A DNA stretch of 64,000 nucleotides from Hordeum vulgare subsp. vulgare (GCF_904849725.1 NC_058518.1:328622581-328686580), one strand, 5' to 3'; shown: positions 35,798 to 49,523, counted from the stretch's first letter. Program-made: numbers and translations. The notes: generated by a model from the sequence alone, not told the origin.

Positions 35798-38667
35798 CTA
35801 AAGTACCGTGGCAACATAATCTTTCTTACATTGTGCAATAATATATAAGGAAGGATATTGTAAAGCTAGAGGCGTGTTCCCAAGGCATGTATCCTCCCAG
35901 AATCTCATCGTGGTACCATTACCAACTAAGAACTTCACCCACTGGAAGAAGGTTACCTTCATCTTCATTAACCCCTTCCATAAAGGTGAGTCATTAGGTC
36001 TAGGTGTAACCTGGGCCAATGTCTTAGATTGTAAGTATTTGTTCCTCAAGATTTGTATCCACATCCCTTCGTTCTCACTAGATAACCTGTATAGTCACTT
36101 GCTAAGAAGGCATCTATTCTTTACTTTTAAATTCTTAATCCCTAAACCCGCATGGTCTTTGGGTCTCCATATAATATCCCACTTTTCCAATTTGTATTTC
36201 CTCTTAGTCTCATCACTTTGCGAGAAGAAACGAGAGCGATAAAAATACAATCTTTTTGGTACCCCTACCGGTACTTCAAATAAGGATAAGAGGAACATCG
36301 ACAAGCTTGTTAAAACCGAATTTATCAACATGAGTCGACCTCCATAAGACATAAGCTTGCCCTTCCAGCAGCTTAATATCTTTTCGAATCTATCTTCAAT
36401 GCATTTCCATTCCTTGTTTGTCAACCACCTATAATGAATTGGAATCCCTAGGCAACTAAACATTAAGGATCCCATTTCACATCCGAAAAGTTGCGTGTAA
36501 GCATCTTGTTCCTCCTTGGCTCTCTCAAAGCATAACGGTCCGCTTTTACTAAAATTTATTTTTAATCCAGACAACTGTTCAAATAAGCATAGAATGAGCT
36601 TCATATTCCTGGCTTTTGCTATATCGTGTTCCAAGAAAATGATTGTGTCATCCGCGTATTGTAAGATGGACACCCCACCTCCTACAAGGTGTGGGACTAG
36701 TCCTCCAACTTGGCCACTTCTTTAGCTCGACCAATAAGGACCACCAACTTGTCTGCAACAATGTTGAACAACACATGAGACATTGAGTCTCCGTGTCTCA
36801 ATCATTTATGCGTCTAAAAAAAAGACCTACGTCATCATTAACTTTACCACAACACTACCTTTGTGAATGAAAGCATCCACCTGATCTCTCCAGGATTCGG
36901 TGAACCCCTTCATCCGTAAAGTCTGTTGGAGGAATGGCCATTTGACCTTGTCATAAGCTTTCTCGAAATCCACTTTAAAGATAACCCCATCTAGTTTCTT
37001 AGTATGGAATTCGTGTAGTGTTTCATGCAAGACCACAACCCCTTCTAGGATGTGTCTTCGAGGCATGAAGGTTGTCTCAGATGGTTGGAATATAGCATGG
37101 GCTAACCGCGTCAACCTATTCGTACCAACCTTAGTGAAGATTTTTAAGCTAACATTGAGTAAGCATATGTGTCTGAATTGCTCAATGCGAATAGCCTCCA
37201 CCTTCTTTGGCAACCACGCTATTGTTCCAAAGTTAAGGTGAAGCAACTGTAGATGACCATCAAACAAATCATGGAACATTGGTAAAAGATCTCCCTTTAT
37301 AATATGCCAAAATTTCATATAAAATTCTGTCGGGAACCCGTCCGGTCCTAGTGCCTTATTTTGTTTCACCTGTGCTATTGGGTGTAACACCTCTTTCTTA
37401 GTGAATGGGTCTGACAAGATCTCATTCTCATCTGAACTGAGCTGAGATATGTCACTAGTTGAACTCTCGTTTAGAGACACACAATTCTCTTGGGGTGCAC
37501 CAAAAAGTTTCTTGTAGTATTCGAAGATGTACAATTTTAGGTTCTCATGACCTACAATTGTACCCTCATTCTGCTTGAGTTGATTTTTCTTCTTCTTCCT
37601 ATGCTTCCCATTCGCGATCGTATGGAAGAATTGCGTATTATCATCCCCATGAACTACGTTCGTCACCTTCACTCTTAGCGCCCATTTCATTTCCTCTTCC
37701 CTCACAAGAGATCACAACTTCTTTTCAGCCTCATTCTTAGTATTCATGTGTGACATATTAAGAAGTGCAGTCTCATATTTGACATCTAACTCATTAACGA
37801 GTCGAATGAGTCTCTCTTTTTCAACTTTGTATAAACAACTTTGATTCTTTGCCCATCCTCTCAAGTATTGGTGCAAATGTCTAATTTTGTTTTGCCACCT
37901 ATCAATGTTAGATGATCCACCAGAATCTCTTGACCATTATGTAGCAATGAGATCGATGAATCCTTCTGTCACGAACCAACTTAATTCGAAAGAGAAATAG
38001 TTTTCGTTGCCCATATGAGTCACTTCCCCAGAATCGATGATTAGTGGTGTGTGGTATGAAATGGCCCTTTGTGATGCATGCACTGTTCCCACTCTACACC
38101 AGTGAGTACTCGGTCCAACTTCTTATAAGTTGGCACGGGTAATGAATTAGCCCACGTGAATTATCTACCAGTGAGGTCAATCTCCCTCAAGTCGAGACTC
38201 TCAATTATCATGTTAAACATAAATGACCATCTTACATCGAAGTTGTCATTGTTTTTTTCCTCTTTCCTTCTCATGATGTTAAAATCCGACCCCACAAGAA
38301 TTGGTAACCTTTCATCTTCGCAAATTCTTATCAAGTCTGCAAGGAAGTCAGATATCAACTCCAGCTGGGCCGCTCCATAAACAGCCACCAGAGCCCATCT
38401 GAACCCATCAACTTCCGATCTGACTCGAAATTTGACCGCGACATCACAGTATACCACATTCAACACCTCCAAAGTCTGACACTTAACCCCAAGTAAGACC
38501 CCACCAGATCTACCTCTTGGGGGTAAGCAATGCCAATCAAAATCAAAACCCCTGTAAATGGTGTTAAGAAATTGGGGCATGAAGTTATTTGTGCCTGTCT
38601 CGAGTAAAGCCATAAAGTCAAGCTTGTATTCAGTCGATGTTTCTCTAAGGAATATCCTTTTATCCAA
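35798..38667 (-). pseudogene. LINE ORF2 remnant: endonuclease and reverse transcriptase
   Basis: The AP-endonuclease-like part (38667-38161) contains LDFMALLETGTNNF, GFRWALVAVYGAAQ and ILVGSDFNIMRRKEE, where the E and DFN residues fit the active site. The reverse transcriptase N-terminal half (37705-36827) has KQNKALGPDGFPTEFYMKFW and FKVDFEKAYDKVKWPFLQ. The C-terminal half (36673-36095) has the catalytic LQYADDTIIFL. A frame change and missing sequence separate the halves, and many more stops occur towards 35060. It is clearly inactive, and less well preserved than the LINE at 23963. Confidence 0.85.
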
Positions 38668-39025
38668 GTCCGCTAGACCTCTGCTACTCCAAAAGATTCC
38701 TATTATATTTCATCATGGATTTTTTTTTTCTTAGTTCTCGCACTTCTACGCACTACTGATGTGGGATATAATTTCCCCTTCCACAGTCTCTTAAGTTTGG
38801 CTTGTGTTATCTCAACGTTTTCATGGCTTGAGACTACGTGAGGAACGTTGCCAGGCATCGAAGGAGCCATGTACCCCTCCGATCCTACCTCTTCCTCCTA
38901 CATTTGTAAAACCCCTACTCTTTGGGTATTAAGTCCTCACACAAACTCTGTAACAATGTGACATCAAGCTCATTAATTTCAGCCTCACTCATTGGTTTTA
39001 CCGCTGCTAAGTTGTTTATTAAATC

Positions 39026-39184
39026 TTAGGCTCTATCACTTTCTAAGTTAAGTAAATCATTAATGGATTTTTCTATTTGTTTTCCATTTTCCCCAAGAGA
39101 TGTTCCTACATTGCTTGCTTTATCAATAATTTCATTCTCAATAAAAGGAAGAACAGAACAACTAGTGTTGACAGACATACCTAT
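39026..39184 (-). pseudogene. LINE ORF1-like frame, third piece
   Basis: The frame from the LTR junction to a stop at 39026 (ending NDLLNLESDRA) continues the frame that leaves the piece at 52460-52782, once the solo LTR and one copy of its target duplication are discounted. No domain is recognised in it. Confidence 0.6.
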
Positions 39185-39348
39185 TGTTAGAGCATATATC
39201 TCCATATGTGGTTTTGGTAATTGATGACAATTCCTATGGACTAATGGTTGCCTTAAGTTATATTTATAGGATTTGTCCATAGGCACTTCTTGAAGTCCAT
39301 CTGTTGGGTTCAAGGAGTTTATATGATGACTAAGATCGTATTCAAGGT

Positions 39349-39802
39349 ATTATCCAAAGAATGGTCATAGAGACACAAGGTTGATCAAGATCTCAGACAA
39401 AGAGTAAATCAAGATGATCAACACACAAAGCATACAAGATGTACCGAGAGGGATCAAGTGATCTCATGGTATGGTAAGCATTGTCCATTACGTGTTTGTG
39501 TACTAACCCATGGTCTTCGTGAGAGTTCTATGTGTGGGTTAGGTGTGTTTCCATGGGCTTGCGTCAAAAGGAAGATCATATTATCCAAAGAATGGTCATA
39601 GAGACACAAGGTTGATCAAGATCTCAGACAAAAAGTAAATCAAGATGATCAACACACAAAGCATACAAGATGTACCGAGAGGGATCAAGTGATCCCATGG
39701 TACGGTAAGCATTGTCCATTACGTGTTTGTGTACTAACCCATGGTCTTCGTGAGAGTTCTATGTGTGGGTTAGGTGTGTTTCCATGGGCTTGCGTCAAAA
39801 GT
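39349..39802. repeat. 231-bp tandem duplication inside the solo LTR
   Basis: ATTATCCAAAGAATGGTCAT at 39349 recurs at 39580, and the copies stay nearly identical through GGGCTTGCGTCAAAAG. The related LTRs at 41515-44043 and 49524-52049 have only one copy. Confidence 0.9.
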
Positions 39803-40477
39803 AAAATCTCATACAACCCATGAAGGATGACGTCAAGTGGTGATCGTCATCAAGATTGCGGTGTGCAAGTTCAAGAGGATCAGCACGAATATATCGTGTT
39901 TGAAGCTTGCCGTCCATTATGGTGGCAATGGACTTGTGAAGGTATGCTGAAGAGTGGCTCACCCATAGTGAGTATGGGGTAGCAATCAACTAGTCTTCAT
40001 CAAGCCAACGCAATCAAGAAAGGTGGTCCATCTTGAGGAAGCCAAGATCGTCATCATCTAGCTCAAGAGGTCGAGGTGCAAGGTATAGGTTTGCCCTTGA
40101 TAGGTTTTCTGTTTAGGATAGAATGATGTACTGTCAAGGGGGGCTCTCAAGTGATTAGCTTGATCGTATCGTTCGTTGAGAGCTCAAACCATTTGCATCC
40201 TTGCATCATACTTCTTGGTTCTTATTTGGTGTTTCTCTTTGTGAGTTTTAGAGCTTATGGTCATATTCATGACAAGCTCGAGTTCATCGAAAACGGAGTC
40301 CATATGCAATTACTATGATGTTTTCGACGTTGGAGTTTTTGTCGGTTCTTCATTCATAGAGGTCTCACATCTCTAGATCATTCGCTGTTTGGACTGCTCT
40401 TGTCGTCCTGAATCCAACAAGCTTGGGTTTGCTCGATTCGGAGCTCGTATGCGAAAGTTATGGCTGTTTCAGTGGCG

Positions 40478-40806
40478 AGCGGTAGTACCGCTGGACCTAG
40501 CGGTAGTACCGCTAGAGCTGGCGGTAGTACCGCTGGCCCTAACGGTAGTACCTTTAGAGCTAGCAGTAGTACCGCTGGCCCAACGGTAGTACCGCCTCTG
40601 GTCAGCGGTAGTACCGCTCGAGGACTTTAGTACCGTCATCTTTGCGGTTGTACTGCGTCGGACCTTTTTGCAAAGACTTTCTTGGCGGTGGTTGGCCCGG
40701 TAGTATCTTTGCGCTACCATGGGCTCAGCGGTAGTACCGCTGCAGCCAGCGATAGTACCGCCGGAGGGTCTGCGGTAGTACCGCTGGAGCCAGCGGTAGT
40801 ACCGCT
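40478..40806. repeat. array of AGCGGTAGTACCGCT palindromes upstream of the LTR TATA box
   Basis: The 15-base perfect palindrome AGCGGTAGTACCGCT (centre G) starts the array at 40478 and repeats every 21 bases at first (40478, 40499, 40520), then with decay. After a gap around 40630-40725 several more copies follow, the last ending at 40806. Spacer triplets such as GGACCT vary. It is not CRISPR-like: the spacers are too short and the setting is an LTR. Confidence 0.9.
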
Positions 40807-40851
40807 GGGCTCGGGCTGTAAGTGGGGGTAACGGTCGGATTCCTTCCCCCA

Positions 40852-40860
40852 CTATATAAA
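40852..40860 (+). promoter_or_regulatory. LTR TATA box (CTATATAAA)
   Basis: A consensus TATA box lies 46 bases past the last palindrome and is followed by a pyrimidine-rich start region. The position fits the U3 promoter of the + strand LTR. Confidence 0.65.
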
Positions 40861-42474
40861 GGGGGTCTTCTTCCCCCTTGGTCTTATCCATCTGTTGAGC
40901 TCCTGTTCTACCTCCATTGTTGACATTCTTAGAGCTTGCTAACTCTCAATCCCTCCAATGATTCTTGCTTGTTCTTGAGGGAAAAGAGAGAGGAGATCTA
41001 GATCCACATCTCCACCAATCACTTTCTCCTCTATGTGAGGGGAACCCCTTGGATCTAGATCTTGGAGTTCTTTGTGAGCTCCTTGTTCTTCCTCTCATAT
41101 TTCTCCATAGCTTTCGTTGTTGTGGAGGGATTTGAGTGTGAGGGACTTGACCACTTCGTGTGTTCTTGCCATTGCATTAGTTGCATCAGTTTGAGTTCTC
41201 CACGGTGATACGTGGAAGTGAGAAGTTGAGAAGCTTACTACCTTTGGTACTTAGTACCCTAGATATTGTTCTTCATGGATGCTTTGGCGTCCTAGAAGCT
41301 TGGTGGTGTCTCGGAGCTCAATCATTGTGGTGTGAAGCTCCGGGCAAGCGTCGGGGTCTCCAATTAGGTTGTGGAGATTGCCCCGAGCAATTTGTACGGG
41401 TACCGGTAACCGCCCCAAGGGTTGCCACGTGTACGGGTTCGGTGACCGCCCCCAAGGTTTGCCATTTGTACGGGTTCGGTGACCGCCCTCAAGGGTCCCT
41501 TAGTGGAATCACGGTGAAAAGACCTCGATGATGCCTAGAGGGGGGGGGGGGGGGTGAATAGGCTATTTAAAAACTTCTTCGGATTAGGCTTGAAACTAAT
41601 GCGTAAATAAGCTAAGAGGGTACTTGTCAAGCACAAATCCTAAATGCACTAGGCACTGCAACGTGTATCAACAACACAACCTACCAAGATGGACACAATA
41701 CAGTTACTAACAAGCACAACTAAGTTACACAAACTTACTTGAGCTATATCACACGACAAGTAGGTGAACAACACAAGATACTAGATCACACTATATCACA
41801 CGATATATCAATGGCTGCAAGTATGAACGTGTGGATATAGAGGGTATGCTTGAATGATTAATCTTGTATAAGAAATAGCCAACACAATATAATGAGCACA
41901 AACAATATGCAATGTATGTATTCTCAAGTAACACAAGTAAACCACAAGTAAGGAGTTAGGGTTAAGGATAACCAAGGTCACTGAGACGAAGATGTATCCC
42001 GATGTTCACTTCCTTGGAGGGAAGCTAGTCACCGTTAGAGAGGTGGATGTTACCACGAAGGCACACCAACGCCACGAAGGCTCACCCTATTCTCCCTTTG
42101 AGATAACACCACGAAGGCGTTTCTCAACCACTAGTAGTAAGCCTTTGAGGTGGCTTCCAAACCCTCACAAACTTTTCCGGGGGGTAATCACACAAATTGA
42201 TTCCTCTCCGAAGGACTCCTACCACCTAGGAGTATCCAACCTCCAAGAGTAACAAGATCACGGGGAATGCTCAAAACTTGCTCAAATCTCAAATAGCTTG
42301 GGTTGAGAGGAGGAGAGGGAGACGATCTATCTTTTGATTGGAACAACTCTCAAAGGGGCTCACAAATGCTCTTGGGATCTAAGATTTGGTGTGAGCAAAT
42401 GTGTGTGAGGTAGAAGTGTGTTCTTATGAGGATAAGGCTGTGTTGGTCAACCCTCTCATGAAGTGGGAGGGGGG

Positions 42475-42482
42475 TATTTATA
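42475..42482 (-). promoter_or_regulatory. LTR TATA box (TATAAATA on the minus strand)
   Basis: The motif CTATAAATACC lies about 50 bases downstream (minus strand) of the CGGACGTCCG array. An identical box is at 50481-50488 in the other LTR. Confidence 0.6.
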
Positions 42483-42530
42483 GTGGGGAGAGAAAAACAG
42501 TCGTTGGGGACACTTTAAGTCACACAGGGT

Positions 42531-43070
42531 CCGAACGTCCGACAGTTTCCGGAAGTCCGGGCGTCCGCGAGGGGTCGGACGTCCGACAGGGGTCGGTGGT
42601 CCGAGGCCTGTAGATATCACTGAAAATACTGTGAATTGAACAGCGACCGGACGTTCGGCGGGAGGCCGAAAATCCGAGTTATTCGACTCAACTGCTTCTG
42701 GTGGGAGGTTCCGGATTTCCGAAAGGGGACGGACGTCCGGCCCTCGGACGTCCGGAGGGAGCCGGAAATCCGAGTTATAGAGCACATGTTCTTCTGGAGC
42801 AGGGCTCCGGATTTCCGAAGCTGGTCGGTCGTCCGACCCTTGACCGGCCCTTGGACGTCCGGAGGGAGCCGGAAGTCCGAGTTATATGGCTCAAGTATCT
42901 CTGGTCCATAGTTCCGGAATTCCGAAGCTGGTCGGATATCAGGGCCTCGGACGTCCGGAGGGAGCCGGAAGTCCGAGTTATATGGCTCTGATTTCTCTGG
43001 TATAGGATTCCGGATTTTCGAAGCTGTCGGTCGTCCGACCCTCGGACGTCCGGAGGAAGCCGGATGTCCG
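42531..43070. repeat. CGGACGTCCG palindromic repeat array in the 3' LTR
   Basis: About 80-90-bp units each contain CCTCGGACGTCCGGAGG-type palindromes, a GCCGGAAGTCCGAGTTATA-like stretch and GATTTCCGAAGCTGGTCGG-like sequence. It is dense in CG dinucleotides. Short open frames here, read as repeats of Arg, Pro and Gly, are artefacts. Confidence 0.85.
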
Positions 43071-44043
43071 AGGCACTGGTTCTGTTTTCAGATAACAACA
43101 GAGCAGTGGAGATGTGGTCTGAGCAGAACAGTGAAGATGTAGTTTGAGCAAGTTCATCGCAAAACCTGTGATCCCCTCTTAATAGTGCGGGATCCCTAAA
43201 GACTCAAGAATCATAAAAGGGGTACTGATGATCCATACTTGAGTGTATACTTTTATTCGCTGATCATCACTCCGCACAACTAACGTCAAAGGAACTGATA
43301 CCTTTGAGTTAGACCTTTCACTTGAGCTTGATGTTGTTGTTCCTTCTTGGATCAAGTTGAAAGCAAGACATGATGAAGTCTTCAAGTAGCTCTCCCATAC
43401 ACAATGTGGAAAGCCTAGCTTATGTATTCATCTTCATTTGTCCACCATGTGAACATCCACAAGAATCAAGCATGTAGTGCTCAGGAATGCTTATCTTGAT
43501 CTTGTCCTTGTTAGCACATGAGCTTGTCCTTATCAACACATGATCATTGACAATAGTTTCAATGATATATTCGTGCTGATCCACTTGAACTTGCACACCA
43601 CAATCTTGATGACGATCGCCACTTGACGTCATCCTTCATGGGTTGTATGATATCTTCCTTTTGACGCAAGCCCATGGAAGCACACCTAACCCCCACATAG
43701 GACTCTCACAAAGACCATGGGTTAGTACACAAACACGTAATGGACAATGCTTACCGTACCATGGGATCACTTGATTCCTCTCGGTACATCTTATACGCTT
43801 TGTGTGTTGATCATCTTGATTTACTCTTTGTCTAAGATCTTGATCAACCTAGTGTATCTGTGACCATTCTTTGGATAATACCTTGAATACCATCTTGGTC
43901 ATCATATAAACTCCTTGAACCCAACAGATGGACTTCAAGAAGTGCCTATGGACAAATCCTATAAATATAACTTAAGGCAACCATTAGTCCATAGGAATTG
44001 TCATCAATTACCAAAACCACATATGGAGATATATGCTCTAACA

Positions 44044-47000
44044 ATCTCCCCCATTTTGGTAATTGAAGACAACCACTTCAAGAGAGTTTATATAAGGAAA
44101 TAAGCATAACCAAGCGCACACATACAAGGTAATAATGCATGCGTGAAGACGTAAATGCTTACGCAATAAGAGCAAAACCCTCTTCTAAACATATCCAAAG
44201 TAAACTCTCTAAACTTCTCCCCCATTGGCATCGATTGCCAAAATGGACAAAAAGTTTAGAAAGTCAATATAGTAGGTGGTCCTCCAAAAGGTGTGTACTT
44301 CTCAGCAAATGAGCGCAGAGAAATACACAAATACAATGATAAGTAGTTGGAGGGAAACAAACTATATTGAGGACCCAAACATTGAAAATAAAAGGATCAT
44401 ATGCCACAAAGACATACAAAAATAGAGACAAGCAATCAAAATATTCCTGATGTAACAAACAATCATATGGTCCTTCGAACCACATGAATAGAAGATATTA
44501 TGATAAAGGCAACAGAGTGTTTTATCAAAAAAACTAGAGAAGCTCCCCATGATTTGTGCACTAATACGAGATTTTTGTATTTGATACAGGTGCACAAAAT
44601 AGGATCGTTGCTCCCCCAAAATTAACAAAAACACACAACGAGTGCAAGAAGATAGATGAGACAATAAGCATATCGATTGCACAAAACAAATGGTTGAGCA
44701 ACATGTAAAAGAAGCAACTTAAGAATAGGCTCAACCAAAGTAATTTGTGTGAGTCATGGCAAAGCACTTGAGAAGACTAAGATAAGTATGAGCATTACTC
44801 ATCAACATAGTCTTGATGAATTGAGATACAAAGTGCAAGACATATCATTCCCGCACACACATACTAGAAAATGGGTTCACAAGCTTACTAATAAAGAAAA
44901 TAAGAACCAACGCTTGTGGCAACCCATTGTGAAGATAGGAAGTAAGAAACTTATCAAGAGGAGGGATACTAATTGAAATGGCAAAACCCTCATCAAGACA
45001 AGCATAAGGAAAAATAATCTTCACGGCCAAAGAATGGATCAAGATGTAGGAAAATAAGATACGCACTCAAAACAAATCTTTTCATGAAGCCATCAAAAAC
45101 TGAAAAAGGAAATGCAATGATGATCGTGAAAGAAAATAGGATATTAATTAAAGATGTAACTTCTCTCATGTGTAAAAGATTCTAAGTAGAAGACAACCAT
45201 GATGATATATATCCACAAAGAAGGATGTACACACGAAATGGTTACAAGAAGGAACAAACAATATATCCAAAAAGGAAGTCATAAATATATCAATGAGATC
45301 TTTTGCTTGGAAGCATAGCACATGGCCTAATATTTTCTTATTGTACAATATGAACTTCCAACATACGAACATCAAAGACATCCCAACTAGTAGTAAGACA
45401 TCATCGTTCGGATGCTTTGAGAAAGCAAACAAGTATTACGAGAACAAATCAAGAGATTCATGCCATGATGCAACCTGGAAAAGAAAAGACAGGTTGGGTC
45501 CTTTGCAAGAAAAGAATGCATGAAGTGGATACTTGTTACCGGGACAACATTGGATTGATGTAGTAGATAGTTGTTCTTTGATCATCCTAACTTGGCTCCA
45601 ATATTCACATGGTCTCAACATCTTCCTTATAGGTGAGCCGAGCATCCAATGCATCTCCAGTTGTTCCTGGAACAACAAAACAAACAAAATGGTGCCCAAA
45701 CTCATTGGGACCAAAGAGTTAGAAAACCAACAATACATAGGACAAACTCCACATACATATGTGCATATAGATATGAATTTGAATTTCATGCACACTTTAG
45801 CCAATTTATGACAGGGTGGAGTTTCCCTTATATATTGGGTCAAAGAAGGAAAGCAAGCAAAAAAGTTGTATATAGTAGCTAGATACGCATGCTCAAGACT
45901 CTCAAGAATCAACTCAACACAAAGTTGATAAGTCATCAAAAGACAAGGTATCAAGTGATAATAAGATCCTAAAACAAAAGAACTATCACTTGAAGGATAT
46001 CAATTAAAAGATACCTCAAGGAATGAGATATCCATTGACACATGCCAAATAGAAGGCAACAAGAAACCAATTGAAAGAAAACAAACACGAGGTATCTAGT
46101 TTCCAAAGGAGAGCTAGGTTCCAACAAACCAAGCCCTCGACAAATTTTCATGATGGCACAAAGCATCATAAAGAGCAAGACTTGCCTCCCATCAACACAT
46201 ACTTGATGGGGATCAAAAGTTTTTATGATGGGTGAATAAAGAGAGTGTTCTAAAGAACATAGGATAGCTCCCCCAAGGGACGTGCATTATATAGAATTTG
46301 CATTTGAATACAAAACGCACACAATGGGATCATCACTTTCTCTATATCTATAAAAACACTAGACATGTTAAAATAGATTCATAAGAGGCAAGGAAGACAA
46401 ATGAAACACAAAATCCAATGTAAAGATGATTAGCAATTCCTATCACATGATGGGAATACCAATTGTCAAGGACAAGAAGTATTTTCAAAGTGATACTCAT
46501 TGGTAGATCACGAATATATCCAAGATCATCTTTACCCATAAAACGCAAGCAAATGACACTTGTAGAGCTAACATGCCACCTAGGAACAAGATAATTTACA
46601 ATATCAACACTAAGTGGCAACACGTCAAATGTACACATTTTCTAGGTTTGTAATATGCACATAGCATATTACTCCCCCATAATGTGATAAACCATCAATA
46701 TGAACAAGTGGCAAATTAAAACCAACAAGAGATACTTAATGGACCATATATAATTTTAATTTCTCATGAGTAAGACATACCACATAGAAACTAGACAATC
46801 TTGAAATATCAAGACTAAGTGGTATTCCCCATGTATACACATTTATAGGATTGTGAGGTGTGCAAAGCACATCAGTCCCCCACAACGGGATAATCCATTA
46901 ATCTCTCACAAGAGCCAACAAAAAAAATACAAACAAGACGCAAAAAGGCTCAATACAAGACTCACATGTACATGATATGCAAACCAACATACCCATACTC

Positions 47001-47254
47001 GATTACTCAAGATAAGCAAGTTGGAAGCACAACATATACAAACGCATGCAAGGTACAGAACCACAACATGCAAAGGAGCAAGCACCTAACAATGTAAACA
47101 GTTTAAGTATAAGTTACCGTAAGGAGGCACATTGGATATAAGATAAAAACTCGATAATCCAAATGACTTGGCTTGAGATAATATGAATGATGAAGACCCC
47201 TTAATTCTTCATTATGTATCCAAGTCTCTAATGTCCTCCATAGTCACCTATTGA
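44044..47254 (-). other. long noncoding internal region in place of pol
   Basis: Between the gag stop and the 3' LTR I find no Copia pol motif in any frame. The sequence is A-rich on the + strand, with only short frames. It begins, on the + strand, with the polypurine complement ATCTCCCCCATTTTGG. Such filler is common in non-autonomous LTR elements. Confidence 0.6.
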
Positions 47255-49467
47255 TCAAGTTTGAGCTTGTTGGTCCCCAACTATGTTGGGTCCTAAGAGG
47301 TTAATCACAATAGGCTTGGCAACCCAAATGGTTCTTTTCTTGACACCATTTTGAGTACCAACAAACTTGGCAAACACATTGCCAACCTTATCCTTCCCAA
47401 GGGAATAGATATCATCAATAGTGATTGGGTTGGATAAGTTACCTCTTGTGCAAGACGAAGCGACGTGACCCTTCTCACGACATAAGTAGCAACATCTACC
47501 CTTTGCTTTCTTCCCAGTTGATTTCTCACCTCGGGGAGTGTTGGCTTGGGTCTTATTGGGAAGAGGCCTTCCTTCAACTTGTAGTTGAATATGTGATTGA
47601 GTTTGTGGCCGCTTCCCTTGTTGCTTGTGACTTTGAGACTTCGTCTTCAGAGGGCAAGATCTAACATGGTGCCCTTTAACTTTGCACTTGAAGCAAATGA
47701 TTTTGGCCGAATTCTTGACTTGTTCTAGGCCCCTCTTGTTCTTGTTTGAGTTTACTCCAACATCATTTTTGTCATTCGGAGATGTTTGCTCACACAGGAC
47801 GTTGTTGAGTGTGGACATCCCTTTATGACACTGTTCCAAGTCTTTCTTCAAAGAAGTGACTTGGGCCTTGAGCTCTTTGATTTCCTCTGCACGGTTAGTA
47901 TCAATGCAAATACTAGAGGAAGTGTAAGCTTCAATGTTAGAGCAACAAGGCAAGGAAAGTAATTCATCACACGAGGTAGCAATATTATGAGTACACGAAT
48001 TACGAGGACTAGCACATGGAATTATAGTACTTTGACTAGAAGTAGTGCCATTGTCCACATGAGGCTCACTTGATGTTACCTTGGTGATGATAGCCTCATG
48101 AGCTAACCTTTGCACATTATAGGATGTTAGAAGATCGGCATGAGAGCTTGTGAGCATTACATGGTTTTCTTCCAACTTCCCATAATTCTAGTTAGTAAAT
48201 CAAGTTGAGCACGTAGCTCAATATTCTCCTTCAATGTTGATACTTCAAATGAGGTAGAGTTAGATGTACAAGTATCATCAACAATATGAGAGGAGTAAGT
48301 AGCAAATAGAGACTTCTCATGAGTAGATTGAAGCTCCTCATAGATCTTAGAGGTTTTGATGAGCTCTCCCTTGACATTATTGCATTCAAGGAGAAGGACC
48401 TCAAAATCCTTTTTAAGTTTATCATGAGCAACTTCAATCTCTCCTTTTGAAGATCTTAAGTCTCTACATGCTTGATGACTCTTCTCAAGTTCATGTTCAA
48501 GTTGTTCACTTTTAGCTTGTTCATGATTAAGTGAATCATTACAATTTTCAAAGTAAGCAAGAACATCTTGGAATCTTCGAAGAGCGTTATTTTTATCTTT
48601 ATGAAGAATTTTATTGATCTCATAGATATTTTCGGTCAAATCATCATCATCATCCTCATCGCAAATATCATCGTTATTGCACAGGGAAGATGATACCTCA
48701 TTATTACCTCTTGCCATGAGGCACATGTGAACTGGAGGAGTTGATGATGATTCTTTTTGTGAATCAGATTCTTCATTAGTCAAAAGTACTTCATATTTCT
48801 TGATTTCCCCTAAATGATTAGTCATAGAGCAACTAGGGAGAAACAATATATTTTGATCAAGAGGACACGAGGAAGCAGGCATATCACCACAGACATTTGT
48901 CGAGGGATATTTAGGTGAAATGCATGACCTATCAGCACAATAATTTACACTATGTGTGGTGCTAGATATGCTCGTGTCCATAGAGGCTATGACATTTTCA
49001 TCAACATATATTTCTTCACTCACCATGTCATTACCTTGTGAGATTGAAGATGCTGAGGTGTGCAAGCAATCGGATATGGAAGTAGTGGTGGACTCTTTAA
49101 GATCGAAAAGAGTGAAGAGCTCATGCACCAACTCCTTCATCATAATACCGTCTTCATCAAGATTGTACCCACCATATATATCTTCAAGTTTAGTCCAAAC
49201 TTCATGAGCTGACTTGCAAGTCGAGATAGATTTAAACACTTCAGGACTTATGGTTCGATGAATGGCAAGAAAAGCTTCACAATCAAGATACATCTCATTA
49301 GTAGATGAAGATGCATCATCCTTTTTGTCGGAAATCCCTACAAGAACAATTCGTAAAGTATTTGGGCCCATGGCCCGAAAGTGATGAAGCATACGAATTC
49401 TCCATAGGGTATAATTTGTGCCATCAAAGTCAAAGATGCCATTGTGCACTAATCCAATAGTCGACAT
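47255..49467 (-). pseudogene. Copia gag with two CCHC zinc knuckles, one frameshift
   Basis: The ATG at 49467 lies 43 bases inside the primer site. The first frame (49467-48157, 436 residues) contains FDFDGTNYTLWRIRMLHHF and VWTKLEDIYGG, the UBN2-type gag core, then a Glu/Lys-rich stretch with coiled-coil character. Near 48170-48200 the frame shifts by one, and the rest (48175-47255) carries two CX2CX4HX4C knuckles, CFKCKVKGHHVRSC and CYLCREKGHVASSC, and ends ...NIVGDQQAQT. The remainder is open. Gag forms the particle and binds RNA through the knuckles. The protein ends without running into protease. Confidence 0.85.
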
Positions 49468-49509
49468 CGATACTCTCTAGGTCGTGAAACCTAATTAAAG
49501 AGAGACCTA

Positions 49510-49521
49510 GCTCTGATACCA
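49510..49521 (-). other. tRNA-Met primer-binding site
   Basis: The minus strand reads TGGTATCAGAGC, complementary to the initiator tRNA-Met 3' end, two bases inside the LTR end at 49524. This is the normal primer site of plant Copia elements. Confidence 0.9.
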
Positions 49522-49523
49522 AT

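Larger units (their letters stand above)
35060..39184 (-). mobile_element. second LINE (minus strand), largest of three pieces
   Basis: Reading the minus strand: the end of an ORF1-like frame (39184-39026), a gap with stops, endonuclease (38667-38161), reverse transcriptase (37705-36095), more ORF2 sequence (36064-35798) and a decayed zf-RVT region near 35560-35100. The 5' part continues at 52782-52460 and then at 62738-62441. The 3' limit near 35060 is approximate. Confidence 0.8.
41515..44043 (-). repeat. 3' LTR of the gag-only Copia element
   Basis: On the minus strand it starts TGTTAGAGCA at 44043, next to the purine tract, and ends TCTTTTCA at 41515. It contains a poly-G run (about 41539-41553), a TATA box (42475-42482) and a CGGACGTCCG-type repeat array (42531-43070). 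Confidence 0.85.

Noticed and set aside
40478..40806. CRISPR-like array of regularly spaced palindromes
   Set aside because: The repeats are 15 bases with about 6-base spacers, inside an LTR promoter of a plant genome; there are no cas genes.
42636..42991. Open frames through the CGGACGTCCG arrays
   Set aside because: They appear in both LTRs in several frames and merely translate the repeat.
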